This document shows positions 1 through 9,293 of a stretch of 64,000 nucleotides of DNA, in pieces. The notes under the pieces were generated by a model, which saw nothing but the letters and a program-made list of their open reading frames with translations, was not told the origin of the DNA and did no database searches. Source of the stretch: Streptomyces sp. Tue 6430 (lineage in GTDB: Bacteria; Actinomycetota; Actinomycetes; Streptomycetales; Streptomycetaceae); assembly GCA_021568835.1 (NCBI GenBank), contig JAKGSH010000002.1, forward strand, positions 1 to 64,000. Direction: 5' to 3'. The translations under genes were made by a program, and so were the position numbers. Each line of letters begins with the position of its first letter. The first letter of the stretch is position 1.

Positions 1-1042
1 GTCGACCACGCGAACCTGGAGGCGTCGGGCGGGGAGTCGGAAGGCTACGACGGCCTCTTCGACATGAAGGACGACACCAAGTACGTGACGCTGTCGTACA
101 GCGTCCTGCGCAACTCCGGGCGCGGCGGCCTGATCGGCTCCAGCGAGAGCGACCTGTCGAACGGGTTCGTCACCTTCCACCACAACCTCTACCAGAACAT
201 CGACTCGCGTACGCCCCTGCTGCGCGGCGGCACGGCCCACATCTACAACAACCACTACGTGAGCCTGAACGAGTCCGGCATCAACTCCCGCGCCGGAGCG
301 CGCGCCAAGGTCGACAACAACTACTTCGAGGACTCCAAGGACGTCCTGGGCACCTTCTACACGGACGCGGCCGGCTACTGGCAGGTCAGCGGCAACGTCT
401 TCGACAACGTGACCTGGTCCAGCCCCGGCACCGACAACAACCCCGCCGGACCGAACCCGCAGTCCAACACCACGGTCGGCATCCCCTACGCCTACACGCT
501 CGACGCCGCCGCGTGCGTGCCGGACGTCGTCAGCCGCACGGCCGGGGCCAACAAGGGTCTTCAGGTGTCGAACGGCAGCTGCTCCGTGCAGTCGCCCACG
601 TCGAGCCCGACCGCCCCGCCCACGTCGGCCACGCCGACCCCGTCCCCAGCCCCACCTCGGGACCGAGTCAGCCCAGCGGTACCAACCTGAGCATCGGCGC
701 CGGATCGGACGGCTCCAGCAAGGCCACCGGCACCAGCTACGGCAACGTGCGGGACGGTGACATGACCACGTACTGGTCGCCCGCCGCCTCGACCGGCGCC
801 ATCTCGATCAAGTGGGGCTCCGCCACGTCCGTCTCCAGGATCGACATCCGGGAAGCGGCGGGCGCGACGGGGGCCATCGGGGCCTGGAGGGTGGTCAACG
901 GTGACACCGGCGCCGTGCTGACCTCGGGCAGCGGCGCGGGTGCCATCAGCTTCCCGCGGACCTCGCTGAGCAAGGTCACCTTCGAGATCACCGGTTCGAC
1001 GGGCACCCGAAGGTCGCCGAGTTCGAGACCTACGCCCAGTAG
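1..1042 (+). pseudogene. Pectate lyase (PL1-type) with C-terminal discoidin-like domain; 5' partial, two frame breaks
   Basis: Secreted enzyme expected to cleave polygalacturonate by beta-elimination. The gene is already open at base 1 (VDHANLEASGGESEGYDGLFD), so signal peptide and N-terminus lie outside. Parallel beta-helix features are visible: repeated short strands, the segment FVTFHHNLYQNIDSRTPLLR (about residues 57-76 of the fragment), and many Asn/Gly turns. A Thr/Pro/Ser linker (about nt 595-655) leads to a domain beginning NLSIGAGSDGSSKATGTSYG that resembles an F5/8 type C carbohydrate-binding module. Frame must drop one base near 650 and again near 1008 to reach the natural end EFETYAQ and stop at 1040-1042. 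Both shifts fit single missing bases. Substrate specificity is inferred from family only. Confidence 0.82.
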
Positions 1043-1206
1043 GCGGGCGTCCGGCCCGTACCGCCGGACGGGCCGGACCGGTCTCCCCGTCGACGTGGAC
1101 CTGCCGGGCTTCCGGGACGGTGGCACGGCCCTGACCTCGTTCCCGGACCTGGACACCGGCCGCTCCGGCACGCACCGCGGACCGCGTCCCGGCCACGACT
1201 GACGCG

Positions 1207-1241
1207 ACGGCGCGCACGGGATTTCGTCCCGTGCGCGCCGT
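1207..1241. terminator. Bidirectional hairpin terminator
   Basis: Perfect 15-bp stem (ACGGCGCGCACGGGA and its complement) around the loop TTTCG. It lies between the convergent pectate lyase and MFS genes, so it can end both transcripts. Confidence 0.85.
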
Positions 1242-1246
1242 CCCGT

Positions 1247-2716
1247 TCAGCCGACCGGCGCGTCGTCGGCCTCCGGGTCCCGCAGCCGGGGGATGAACAG
1301 GGAGAGCACCAGGGCCAGCAGGGCGACGAGGGCGCCGAGCCAGAAGACCCAGGCGTAACCGGCGTCCTGGTAGAAGGCGGTGCCGTCGACCACGGTGCTG
1401 TGCGCGTTGAGGAGGGCGTACGCGCCGGCGGTGACGATCGCGCCGAACAGGCTGATGAGCATGTTGAGCATGCCGCTGCCCAGTCCCTGTTCGTCGCGCG
1501 AGACGACGCCGACGACGAGCACCGGCGCGGTCGCCACCACGATGCCGGAACCGATGTTGGCGAGGCACGACGTCAGGATCAGTTCCGTCTCGTCGCCGTG
1601 GAGGAAGCCGACGAGCGTGTAGCCCAGTGCCATGACGGCCAGGCCGGCGATCCAGACCTTGCGGGGGTCCAGGCGGCGCAGGAAGCGGCTGACGAAGAGG
1701 CCGGTGCCGAACATCACCAGGTTCCAGCTCACGCTGACCACGGCGTTGTGCTGTGCCGTCCAGCCGAGGCCGGCGGAGACGCCGGGGATGTGCGGGAAGA
1801 GGGCGAGCAGGATGGCCAGGCCCGGCATCGTGAACGCGACGGTCTGGGCGAGACCGCCCGCCGTGAGGGCCAGGGCCACGGGACGGCGCCGGAGGACCCC
1901 CAGGTCCAGGATCGGGTGCGCGCTGGCCCGTTCGACGAACAGGAAGGCGACCAGCGCGGCGGTTCCGACGGCGAGCCAGCCCAGGGTCCTGCCGTCCGTC
2001 CAGCCCCAGCTCTGCCCCTGGCCGACGGCGTAGACCACGGCGGTCAGACCGCCGCCGAGGACCAGGCCCCCGAGCCAGTCGAAGCCCGTGTCGAAGGCGT
2101 GCCGCGGTGTCTCCGGCACCAGGAGCGCGACCAGGACGAAGGCGACGGCGGTGGCGACGGCGAGGAACCACAGGGCGCCGCGGTAGCCCCAGTTGTCGAC
2201 GAGCCAGCCCGCCAGGAACGGTGTGCCCAGGGCCACCAGCCCGACGCTGCTGCCCATGATGCCGCTGGCCGACTTGACCAGCTTCTTCGGGAAGACGTCC
2301 CGCACCGCGGCGAAGGAGAGGGCACCGAACGGGCCGTAGAAACCGGCGATGGCCCGGCCGACCAGCACCAGCCAGAAGTCTCCGGCCAGTGCGGCCAGGG
2401 CCTCACCGCCGGCGCCCAGCGCCATCATGGCGAGCATGACGCGCTTCCTGCCGTACAGATCGCCCAGCTTGATGGCGAACGGCGTGAGCAGGACGCTCGC
2501 CAGGGTGAGCGTCAGGCCGAACCACGCGACCTGCGTGGTGTGGAAGCTCTGGGCGACGCTCGCGGTGGCGTTGGCACCGAGGATCCCGCCCGCGGCCAGC
2601 AACTGGGTGGGCCAGGCGAGGGCGATCAGGACCGCGACCAGGCGGAGATTCCATCGTCCGCCCGTCTCGGCAGGAGGCGCGCTGTCGAGTGAGGGGCTTG
2701 GTGACGTCGGTGTCAC
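1247..2716 (-). CDS. MFS transporter (EmrB/QacA-like)
   Basis: Integral membrane transporter of the major facilitator superfamily, 489 aa, with many hydrophobic helices and the motif-A loop GDLYGRKR at residues 85-92. I start it at the GTG at 2714-2716 because AAAGGAGG sits about 8 nt upstream; a GTG six codons earlier would lie inside that ribosome-binding site. Its promoter region carries the same ACCTAG-N6-CTAGGT palindrome and adjoining GTGACCCACGTCAC as the rhamnosidase operon, in the same order relative to the gene. A role in uptake or export linked to rhamnoside use, under the neighbouring TetR protein, is therefore likely. The family often exports drugs, so a substrate cannot be read from sequence. 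Confidence 0.85.
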   Translation of the reverse strand: MTPTSPSPSLDSAPPAETGGRWNLRLVAVLIALAWPTQLLAAGGILGANATASVAQSFHTTQVAWFGLTLTLASVLLTPFAIKLGDLYGRKRVMLAMMALGAGGEALAALAGDFWLVLVGRAIAGFYGPFGALSFAAVRDVFPKKLVKSASGIMGSSVGLVALGTPFLAGWLVDNWGYRGALWFLAVATAVAFVLVALLVPETPRHAFDTGFDWLGGLVLGGGLTAVVYAVGQGQSWGWTDGRTLGWLAVGTAALVAFLFVERASAHPILDLGVLRRRPVALALTAGGLAQTVAFTMPGLAILLALFPHIPGVSAGLGWTAQHNAVVSVSWNLVMFGTGLFVSRFLRRLDPRKVWIAGLAVMALGYTLVGFLHGDETELILTSCLANIGSGIVVATAPVLVVGVVSRDEQGLGSGMLNMLISLFGAIVTAGAYALLNAHSTVVDGTAFYQDAGYAWVFWLGALVALLALVLSLFIPRLRDPEADDAPVG

Positions 2717-2872
2717 GCCATGCCCTCCTTTCACGGAGGTGCCGAAGGGAGTGAGAGGAGATGTGGGAGCGATGTGGGGTGTGCGGAGGAACGAGCCCGC
2801 CGTGACGCGCCGGTGACCGGGAGGTGACGGCGCGGCGATCCGTCGCCGCGTGACGTCGATGATGACCCGAAC

Positions 2873-2890
2873 ACCTAGTGCTCGCTAGGT
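2873..2890. promoter_or_regulatory. Palindromic operator ACCTAG-N6-CTAGGT (copy 1)
   Basis: ACCTAGTGCTCGCTAGGT. Reading toward the MFS gene it is ACCTAGCGAGCACTAGGT, nearly identical to the copy at 3783-3800. It lies about 157 nt from the MFS start and about 150 nt from tetR. Probable TetR binding site (inference). Confidence 0.75.
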
Positions 2891-2923
2891 TTCCAGTGTG
2901 TGACCCACGTCACGGCCGGACGG

Positions 2924-3000
2924 CCCGTCTCCGGCCTGTCTGCGACCCGTCTCCGACCCGTCTCCGGCCTGTCCCCGGCCTGTCTGCGACCCGTCTCCGG
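2924..3000 (+). repeat. Seven 11-bp tandem repeats
   Basis: Seven consecutive 11-mers alternating between CCCGTCTCCGG/A and CCTGTCTGCGA/CCTGTCCCCGG, exactly 77 bp. The period is close to one DNA helical turn. It occupies the leader just upstream of the tetR start codon. Confidence 0.85.
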
Positions 3001-3042
3001 TCCGCCGCCCTCGCCGTGCGCCGCCCCCGGTACGGTTCTGAC

Positions 3043-3665
3043 ATGGCGACACCCAGGGGCCGCGCGGCGGCTACACGGCAGGCCGGGCCCGGCGCACCCA
3101 GATCCTCGAAGCCGCGCTGCTGCGCTTCGGGCAGGACGGCTACCGCAAGACCTCGCTCGCCCGTGTCGCCCGGGACGCCGAGATCACCGACGCCGGTCTG
3201 CTGCACCACTTCCGCGACAAGCAGCAGCTCCTGCTGGCCGTCGTCGAGTACTGGCACGACCGCATGGACACCCGGTGGCAGCGGGTCTCGGGGTCGGTGC
3301 GCGACGCCTTCCGCTGTCACCTGGAGGACACCGCGCAGCGGCTCACCATGCCCGGCATGGTGGAACTCGCCGTCGTGGTCGCCGCCGAGGCGACCGCCCC
3401 CGACCACCCCGCCCACGACTTCTTCACCCGCTGGCAGGAGAAGGGGGTGAAGGAGCTCGCCGAGCGGCTGGAGGCCGGCAGTCGCAGCGGCGAACTCCTG
3501 CCGGACCTCGACCACGGCGGCATCGCCCGCGAGTGCGCGGCCCTCGACGCGGGGCTGCGCCAGCAGTGGCTCGCCGGCGGTCGCTCCTTCGACCTCGTCG
3601 CGGTCATGCGCGCGCACCTCGACCGCCTCGTGCGTGTCATCTCCGTCGACGGGCAGGGACTGTAG
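3043..3665 (+). pseudogene. TetR family transcriptional regulator (one frame break)
   Basis: DNA-binding repressor of about 207 aa. The ATG at 3043 opens MATPRGRG, then one base appears missing near 3055-3065 before the N-terminal helix RRTQILEAALLRFGQDGYRK. The helix-turn-helix follows (TSLARVARDAEITDAGLLHH, about residues 36-55), with FRDKQQLLLAVVEYW after it. The remainder is an all-helical ligand-binding domain ending DGQGL. It sits between the MFS gene and the glycosidase operon, both of which carry the ACCTAG palindrome, making it the obvious regulator of both. The frame break looks like a sequence error because conserved residues continue without loss in the second frame. Confidence 0.85.
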
Positions 3666-3758
3666 GCGGCCCGTACCCCGGTGGCGGGCCGTGCGGTGCC
3701 GGCCGGTTCCCTGAATTGTCATGCACGCAACAAGAATGCGGCGCCCCGAGCCGGGTGC

Positions 3759-3772
3759 GTGACCCACGTCAC
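3759..3772 (+). promoter_or_regulatory. Conserved element GTGACCCACGTCAC
   Basis: Identical 14-mer to that at 2900-2913. It is placed 10 nt before the palindrome at 3783-3800, as its twin is relative to the MFS gene. Possibly a second half of a composite operator, or overlapping the promoter. Confidence 0.6.
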
Positions 3773-3782
3773 GCTGCCCAAG

Positions 3783-3800
3783 ACCTAGCGGTCACTAGGT
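3783..3800. promoter_or_regulatory. Palindromic operator ACCTAG-N6-CTAGGT (copy 2)
   Basis: ACCTAGCGGTCACTAGGT, about 153 nt before the rhamnosidase start. It matches copy 1 in arms, spacer length and distance to the regulated gene. Likely TetR operator (inference). Confidence 0.75.
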
Positions 3801-3824
3801 TTTGGGGCGCATGATCGAACCTGT

Positions 3825-3846
3825 CCCCTCCCCCTCCCCCTCCCCC
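3825..3846 (-). other. G-quadruplex-forming tract in the rhamnosidase leader
   Basis: On the minus strand four G-runs (G5, G5, G5, G4) are separated by single A residues. This is an ideal quadruplex pattern; the plus strand is the matching C-rich i-motif. It lies between the operator and the rhamnosidase start, on the template strand of that transcript. Confidence 0.7.
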
Positions 3847-3952
3847 TCCTCCTCCACCCGACGCCTCCGTTCGACGACTCCGTCCGACGGCTTCAGTCGC
3901 TGGCTCCACCCGCCCCAGCCACCACCCGCGCCCACCGCGCCGAGGACCCGAC

Positions 3953-6247
3953 ATGCGCCACTTCCGGACCGCCCGCGTCATCGCCCCCGCCGACCGGCGG
4001 ACCCCTCCGCCACCGGGCCCGCCCGGCGGCCCTGCTGCGCGCCGAGTTCACCCTGCGGGCGGCGGTCACGGCGGCCCGGCTCTCCGTCACCGCGCTCGGC
4101 GTGTACGAGCTGGAACTCAACGGCACCGTGGTGGGCGACCACGTCCTGGCCCCCGGCTGGACCAGCTACCGGCACCGCCACCGCTACCAGGAGTTCGACG
4201 TGACGCACCTGGTCCGCGAGGGCGCCAACGCCTGGGGCGCGCACCTGGCCGACGGCTGGTACCGGGGCCTGCTCGGCTTCAACGGCGGCACCCGCGACAT
4301 CTACGGCGACGACACGGGCCTGCTCGCCGAACTGCGGATCGAGTACGCCGACGGCACCACCGACACCGTCGCCACCGGCGAGCACTGGCGCTGGAGCCCG
4401 GGCCCCGTCCTCGCCGCCGGACTGTACGAGGGCGAGGAGTACGACGCCCGCCGCGCCCAGACCGGCTTCGGCGAGGCCGGCTTCGACGACTCGGCGTGGG
4501 AACCCGTGCGGGTCCTGGAGTTCGACACCGGCGTGCTCTTCCCGGCCGACAGCCCGCCGGTGCGCCGCATCGAGTCGCTCACCCCGGTCGCCGTCACCAC
4601 CTCACCCGCCGGCCGCACCCTCGTCGACTTCGGCCAGAACCTCGTCGGACGCCTGCGCATCCGGGTCCGGGGCGAGGCCGGCCGCACGATCACCCTCCGC
4701 CACGCCGAGGTCCTCGAGGACGGCGAGCTGTGCACGCGCCCGCTGCGGCACGCCACCGCCACCGACCGCTACACCCTGTGCGGGGACCCGGAGGGCGAGG
4801 TGTGGGAGCCCCGCTTCACCTTCCACGGCTTCCGCCACGCCGAGATCGACGGCTGGCCCGGCGCGGTGGACCCGGCCGACGTCACCGCCGTCGTCCTGCA
4901 CAGCGACCTGCGCCGCACCGGGTGGTTCTCCTGTTCGGACGCCTCCCTGGAGCGGCTGCACGAGAACGTGGTCTGGGGGATGCGCGGCAACTTCCTCGAC
5001 GTGCCCACGGACTGTCCGCAGCGCGACGAGCGGCTCGGCTGGACCGGCGACGTCCAGGTCTTCGCCCCCACCGCGGCCTTCCTCCACGACGTCCGCGACT
5101 TCCTGCGCTGCTGGCTGCGCGACCTCGCCGCCGACCAGGGCGACGACGCGCGCGGCGTACCGCCGGTGTTCAGCCCCGCGATCCCGGTGATCACGCCGGT
5201 GCCGATCCCGCCCGGCAACCCGCCGATGGCCGGCTGGTGCGACGCGGCCGTCATCGTCCCCTGGGTGCTGTACGAGCGCTACGGCGACGTCGAGGTGCTG
5301 CGCGAGCAGTACCCCTCGATGCGGGACTGGGTCGACGCCGTCGACCGGATCGCCGGACCCGGCCGGATCTGGGGCGAGGGCTTCCAGTTCGGCGACTGGC
5401 TGGACCCGGCCGCGCCCGCGGACGACCCGGGCCGGGCGATGACCTCCTCCTCCCTCGTCGCCACCGCCTACTTCGCGCACTCCGCCCGTCTGCTGGCCCG
5501 AACGGCCCGGCTGCTGGGGAGGACGACGACGCCGGGCGCCACCTCGCGCTGGCCGACTCGGTCCGCGACGCCTTCCTCGGCCGCTTCCACGCCGAGGGCG
5601 GCCGGCTGACGGAGGAGACCCAGACCGCGTACGCCCTCGCCCTGTGCTTCCGGCTGATCGAGGACCCCGCCGACCGCGCCGAGGCCGGGCGCCGGCTGGC
5701 CGCCCTGGTCGCCGCGGGCGGACACCGCATCGGCACCGGGTTCCTCGGCACCCCGCTGGTGTGCGACGCGCTGACCGACACCGGACACGTGGACACCGCC
5801 TACCGGCTGCTGACCCAGCGCTCCTGCCCGTCCTGGCTCCACCAGGTCGACATGGGCGCCACCACCGTTTGGGAACGCTGGGACAGCATGCTCCCCGACG
5901 GCCGGGTCAACCCCGGCGAGATGACCTCCTTCAACCACTACGCGTTCGGAGCCGTCGCCGACTGGCTCCACCGCACCGTCGCCGGCCTGGCACCCGCCGA
6001 ACCGGGCTACCGCCGGCTCCTGGTCCGGCCCCGCCCCGGCGGTGGCCTGACCTGGGCGCGGGCCGCGCACGAGACGCCGTACGGCCGGGCCGAGTCCGGC
6101 TGGCGCGTCGAGGGCGGCACGCTGCTCGTCGACATCCTCGTGCCGCCCGGCGTCACCGCACTGGTCGACCTGCCGGGCGCCCGGCCCACGGAGGCCGGTC
6201 CCGGCCGGCACTCCTTCCGCACCCCGTTCACCCCGGCCACGACCTGA
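3953..6247 (+). pseudogene. Alpha-L-rhamnosidase, GH78 (two frame breaks)
   Basis: Glycoside hydrolase releasing terminal L-rhamnose from plant glycosides or pectin fragments. The ATG at 3953 has GAGGA about 8 nt upstream. After a frame change near 4000 the sequence shows the N-terminal beta-sandwich typical of GH78 (GVYELELNGTVVGDHVLAPG) and then the family hallmark DCPQRDERLGWTGD (from about nt 5009), which carries catalytic acidic residues. A second break near 5518 (one missing base) leads into the (alpha/alpha)6 barrel end (DMGATTVWERWDS, SFNHYAFGAVADWL) and a C-terminal beta domain ending PFTPATT. The first break differs from all others in the window: it needs +1 or -2. It is followed by the GH1 gene, probably one operon, with no signal peptide seen. 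Confidence 0.88.
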
Positions 6248-6301
6248 CCGCCCGGGCCCTGCCACCGCACGCACCCCGGGCCCTGCCACCCCGCACATCC
6301 A

Positions 6302-6328
6302 GGCCCTCCCGGCCCTCCCGGCCCTCCG
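6302..6328 (+). repeat. Three 9-bp tandem repeats GGCCCTCCC
   Basis: GGCCCTCCC twice and then GGCCCTCCG, in the 100-nt spacer between the GH78 and GH1 genes. A longer CCGGGCCCTGCCACC repeat pair lies just upstream. Confidence 0.7.
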
Positions 6329-6348
6329 GGATCACACAAGGAGCACCC

Positions 6349-7605
6349 ATGACGCACACCCGCCTGCCCGACGGCTTCCTGTGGGGCGTCGCCACCGCGG
6401 GACACCAGAACGAGGGCGACAACCGCGCGAGCGACACCTGGTTCCTGGAGCACACCACCCCCTCCCTCTTCCGCGAACCGAGCGGACCGGCCTGCCGGGG
6501 CTACGAGCGCTGGGAGAGCGACCTCGACCTGGCGGCGGGGCTCGGACTCGACGCCTTCCGGTTCTCCGTCGAGTGGGCACGCGTCGAACCCGAGCGCGGG
6601 GTCGTCTCCGCCGAGGCGCTCGACCACTACGAGCGCAAGGTCGACGGCTGCCTCGCCCGCGGCCTGGCGCCCCTGGTGACGTTCAGCCACTTCACCGCAC
6701 CGCACTGGTTCGCGGCGGACGGTTCGTGGACCGCGGCCGACGCCCCGGGCCGGTTCGCCGACCAGTGCGACCGCGTCATGGCACGCTTCGGCGACCGGAT
6801 CGCCTACGCGGTCACCCTCAACGAACCCAATCTGGAACAGCTGTTGCAGGCGGGCGCGAAGCTCCCGGCCGAGGCGGAGACGCTCAAGGCGCGGATGCTC
6901 GAGGCGGCGGCCCGCGCGGCCGGGAGCGCCGGCTACGCCAGCGCGAACGTCATCCCCGCCGACCGGCAGGACGAGTTCCAGGAGGCGTTCACCCGCGCCC
7001 ACCGCGCCGCCCGCGAGGCGATCAGGGCGCGCCGCGGCGACCTGCCGGTCGGCGTCTCCATCGCCGTCGCCGACGAGGTCGCGCTTCCCGGCGGCGAGCA
7101 GCGCCGGGACGCCAAGCGCGCCGCCGTCTACGACCACTGGCTGCGCGAGGCGCGCGACGACGACTTCGTCGGCGTGCAGAACTACGAGCGCATCGTGCAC
7201 GGACCCGACGGCGAGGTGACGCCCGACGGGGAGCTGAACGGCATGGGCACCGTCATCGAGCCCGGCTCCCTCGCCGGGGCGGTGCGCTACGCCCACGAGG
7301 TGGCCGGTGTACCGGTGCTCGTCACCGAACACGGCATCCAGACCGCGGACGACACCCAGCGCGCCGCGTTCGTCCCCGCCGCGATCGAGGCCCTCGCGGC
7401 CGAGGCCGGCGCCGGCACACCCGTCCTCGGCTACTGCCACTGGACGCTCATGGACAACTTCGAGTGGATCTTCGGATACGGCGCCCAGCTCGGCCTGCAC
7501 GAGGTCGACCGCGAGACGTTCGAGCGCCGTCCGAAGCCGAGCGCGAAGGCCTACGCCGACGTGGTGCGAAGCCACCGGGGGGCGCCCGCCGGCCACGGCG
7601 GATGA
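6349..7605 (+). CDS. Family 1 beta-glucosidase/glycosidase
   Basis: Retaining beta-glycosidase, 418 aa, typical GH1 length. The N-terminus LPDGFLWGVATAGHQNEGDN is the family signature. The acid/base glutamate is E159 in TLNEPN, and the nucleophile is E327 in VTEHGI, where most members have TENG. The conserved tryptophan strand CHWTLMDNFEW precedes the C-terminus. The start has AAGGAG 6-7 nt upstream. No signal peptide is seen, so it is likely cytoplasmic, acting on glucosides or on disaccharides left after rhamnose removal by the preceding enzyme. The gene is co-directional with the rhamnosidase about 100 nt upstream, so shared control from the operator at 3783 is likely. Confidence 0.92.
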   Translation: MTHTRLPDGFLWGVATAGHQNEGDNRASDTWFLEHTTPSLFREPSGPACRGYERWESDLDLAAGLGLDAFRFSVEWARVEPERGVVSAEALDHYERKVDGCLARGLAPLVTFSHFTAPHWFAADGSWTAADAPGRFADQCDRVMARFGDRIAYAVTLNEPNLEQLLQAGAKLPAEAETLKARMLEAAARAAGSAGYASANVIPADRQDEFQEAFTRAHRAAREAIRARRGDLPVGVSIAVADEVALPGGEQRRDAKRAAVYDHWLREARDDDFVGVQNYERIVHGPDGEVTPDGELNGMGTVIEPGSLAGAVRYAHEVAGVPVLVTEHGIQTADDTQRAAFVPAAIEALAAEAGAGTPVLGYCHWTLMDNFEWIFGYGAQLGLHEVDRETFERRPKPSAKAYADVVRSHRGAPAGHGG

Positions 7606-7627
7606 GCCGCGCCGGGGCCGCCGGCCG

Positions 7628-8728
7628 TCACTGGTGGGATGACGGCTGCCTGTTCAGCTCGGCCGTGAACTGGGCCCCGGCGAGCAGGGCGAGGTTGGAC
7701 AGCCACAGCCAGATCAGGAAGACGACGACGCCGGCGAGCGAGCCGTACAGCCTGCTGTAGGTGCTCAGGGCGGAGGCGTAGAGCGCGAAACCCGCGGAGA
7801 CGGTGAGCCACAGGCCCGCCGCCAGGGCGCCGCCGGGCAGGCTGTGCCTGCGCAGCCGCGCCGGGGTCGGGCCCGTGTGGAAGACGATGACGACCAGGAG
7901 CGCGACCAGCCCCAGGAGAAGGGGCCAGCGCAGCAGGGCCCAGGCCCGGGCGGCCACCTCGTCGAGCCCCAGGAGACCGCCGACGGCCTCCGCGACGGGG
8001 CCGGTGACCAGCAGGAGCAGCGAACTGACGAGGAGCAGGGCCAGCAGGGCGAAGGCGGTGAGCACGATGCGGTGGGCCTTGCGCAGGGGGGAGCGGCGGT
8101 CGGCGACGTGATGCATGCGGTGCAGGGCCCGGCGGAACACGGCCAGGTAGCTGGAGGCGGACCACAGGGCGCTCACCGTGCAGGCGCCCAGCAGCGCCCA
8201 GGCCGCGGAGCTGCGCCGCGTCATCCGGACCATGACCCCCTCGAGTTCGCTCCCGGACTGCCCCGGGGCGTAGGCCGTCACGTGCGCGATGAAGTCCCCC
8301 GCGGTGGCGGGGCTGACCAGGCTGAAGGCGATGACGGCGACCAGGAGGGAGGGCAGGACGGCCAGGATGGCGTAGTAGGTGAGGGCGGCCGCGTAGTCGG
8401 ACACGTCGTCATGCCACATCGAGGCGGGGGTGCGGCGCAGGGCGGGGCCCACGAGGGCGGCAACCGCCGTGCGGAGGCCGTCGCCACGGCGGCGGGCGGA
8501 CCGTGCCGGGGCGCGGTCCGCCGCCCGGCCGGCACGGGGGAGGGGAGAGGGTGAGGCCCCGGACCGTCGTTCCCCCGTCGCGCGCGCACCCTCATGGCCC
8601 GTCCTTCCCCCGGCCGGCGGACCGCTTCCACCGGGTGAACCGCCCGGCCGCGGGACCGGCCGGCCGGCCGTGTCCAGGACGCGAAGTTCCGGGTCTGTGG
8701 GGCGGATACCCGCGAATCGCCCGCCCAC
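7628..8728 (-). CDS. YihY/BrkB family (RNase BN-like) inner membrane protein
   Basis: Predicted polytopic membrane protein of up to 366 aa. The conserved core begins SMWHDDVSDYAAALTYYAILAVLPSLL. Further helices follow (AWALLGACTVSALWSASSYL, LLALLLVSSLLLLVTG, PLLLGLVALLVVIVFHTGP), with the family motif GSLAGVVVFLIWLWLSNLALLAGAQFTAEL near the C-terminus. Early annotations called the family ribonuclease BN, which is not supported; its biochemical role is unknown. The first 80 or so residues are Pro/Arg-rich and poorly conserved, so the true start may lie inside them. It converges with the GH1 gene 22 bp away. Confidence 0.8.
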   Translation of the reverse strand: MGGRFAGIRPTDPELRVLDTAGRPVPRPGGSPGGSGPPAGGRTGHEGARATGERRSGASPSPLPRAGRAADRAPARSARRRGDGLRTAVAALVGPALRRTPASMWHDDVSDYAAALTYYAILAVLPSLLVAVIAFSLVSPATAGDFIAHVTAYAPGQSGSELEGVMVRMTRRSSAAWALLGACTVSALWSASSYLAVFRRALHRMHHVADRRSPLRKAHRIVLTAFALLALLLVSSLLLLVTGPVAEAVGGLLGLDEVAARAWALLRWPLLLGLVALLVVIVFHTGPTPARLRRHSLPGGALAAGLWLTVSAGFALYASALSTYSRLYGSLAGVVVFLIWLWLSNLALLAGAQFTAELNRQPSSHQ

Positions 8729-9003
8729 GTCCTCGCCGGACCGGGTGACGGGCGCCGCACGGGCGGGGCGGGCGGCAGCGGCCGAGCCGGAGGGAAGCGG
8801 TGCTCGTCCGGCGGCGTGACCAGTGCCGCGGCAGGCAGCGTCTGCCCGTCAAGGAGCGGCGTCCGGTGCGTGCTCTCGGCGTGCCGGCCGGAAGTCCTCG
8901 TACGGGACGTACTCGGGCTTTCGGCCGGTGCGGCGAGTGGAGGTCCCCCCTCCGGGGGAGCGTGCCGGGCGTCGCGACGGGGCGAACGTCGCCTGTTGCG
9001 GCA
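8729..9003. other. No gene recognised
   Basis: About 275 bp between two minus-strand genes. It is GC-rich with several open frames, but none shows recognisable protein features or a convincing ribosome-binding site. Confidence 0.5.
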
Positions 9004-9225
9004 CTAGCGCGTCAGGTCCAGCGGTTGCAGCGTGCTCCAGTGCCGGCGCAGCAGGTCCTCGGGTGACATCGCGCGGGGATCGCCGAGCGACGGGGGCCAG
9101 GCGCGGACCGGGTCCCGGCCGGCGGGTGAGCGGTGTTTCCACCACAGGAGGGCGCTGACGGCCACTCCGCTTCCGGCGAGCGCCGCCGCGGCGACGGTGA
9201 GCGCGTTGCTGGGCCTGACCGGCAT
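9004..9225 (-). CDS. Small hypothetical membrane protein
   Basis: 73 aa. The ATG at 9223-9225 is preceded by AGGGGGA. One N-terminal hydrophobic helix (ALTVAAAALAGSGVAVSALL) is followed by a basic and then mixed cytoplasmic tail ending STLQPLDLTR. No family recognised. It could be a single-pass regulatory or envelope peptide. Confidence 0.5.
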   Translation of the reverse strand: MPVRPSNALTVAAAALAGSGVAVSALLWWKHRSPAGRDPVRAWPPSLGDPRAMSPEDLLRRHWSTLQPLDLTR

Positions 9226-9293
9226 GGCGTCCCCCTGAGAACGGTGGGCGGCGGTTCTGCCACCGGGGCATCGGGTATCCCGGCCGGGCGCCT

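Larger units (their letters stand above)
2717..3042. promoter_or_regulatory. Divergent control region between MFS and tetR
   Basis: Non-coding 326 bp between divergent genes. It holds the palindromic operator (2873-2890), the partner element GTGACCCACGTCAC (2900-2913) and an 11-bp tandem array (2924-3000) that runs almost to the tetR start. Confidence 0.7.

Noticed and set aside
2717..2734. Upstream GTG start for the first MFS gene
   Set aside because: That codon and the next four overlap the AAAGGAGG ribosome-binding site of the downstream GTG.
8729..9003. Short open frames on both strands
   Set aside because: Arg/Pro-rich translations without starts or domains; treated as non-coding.
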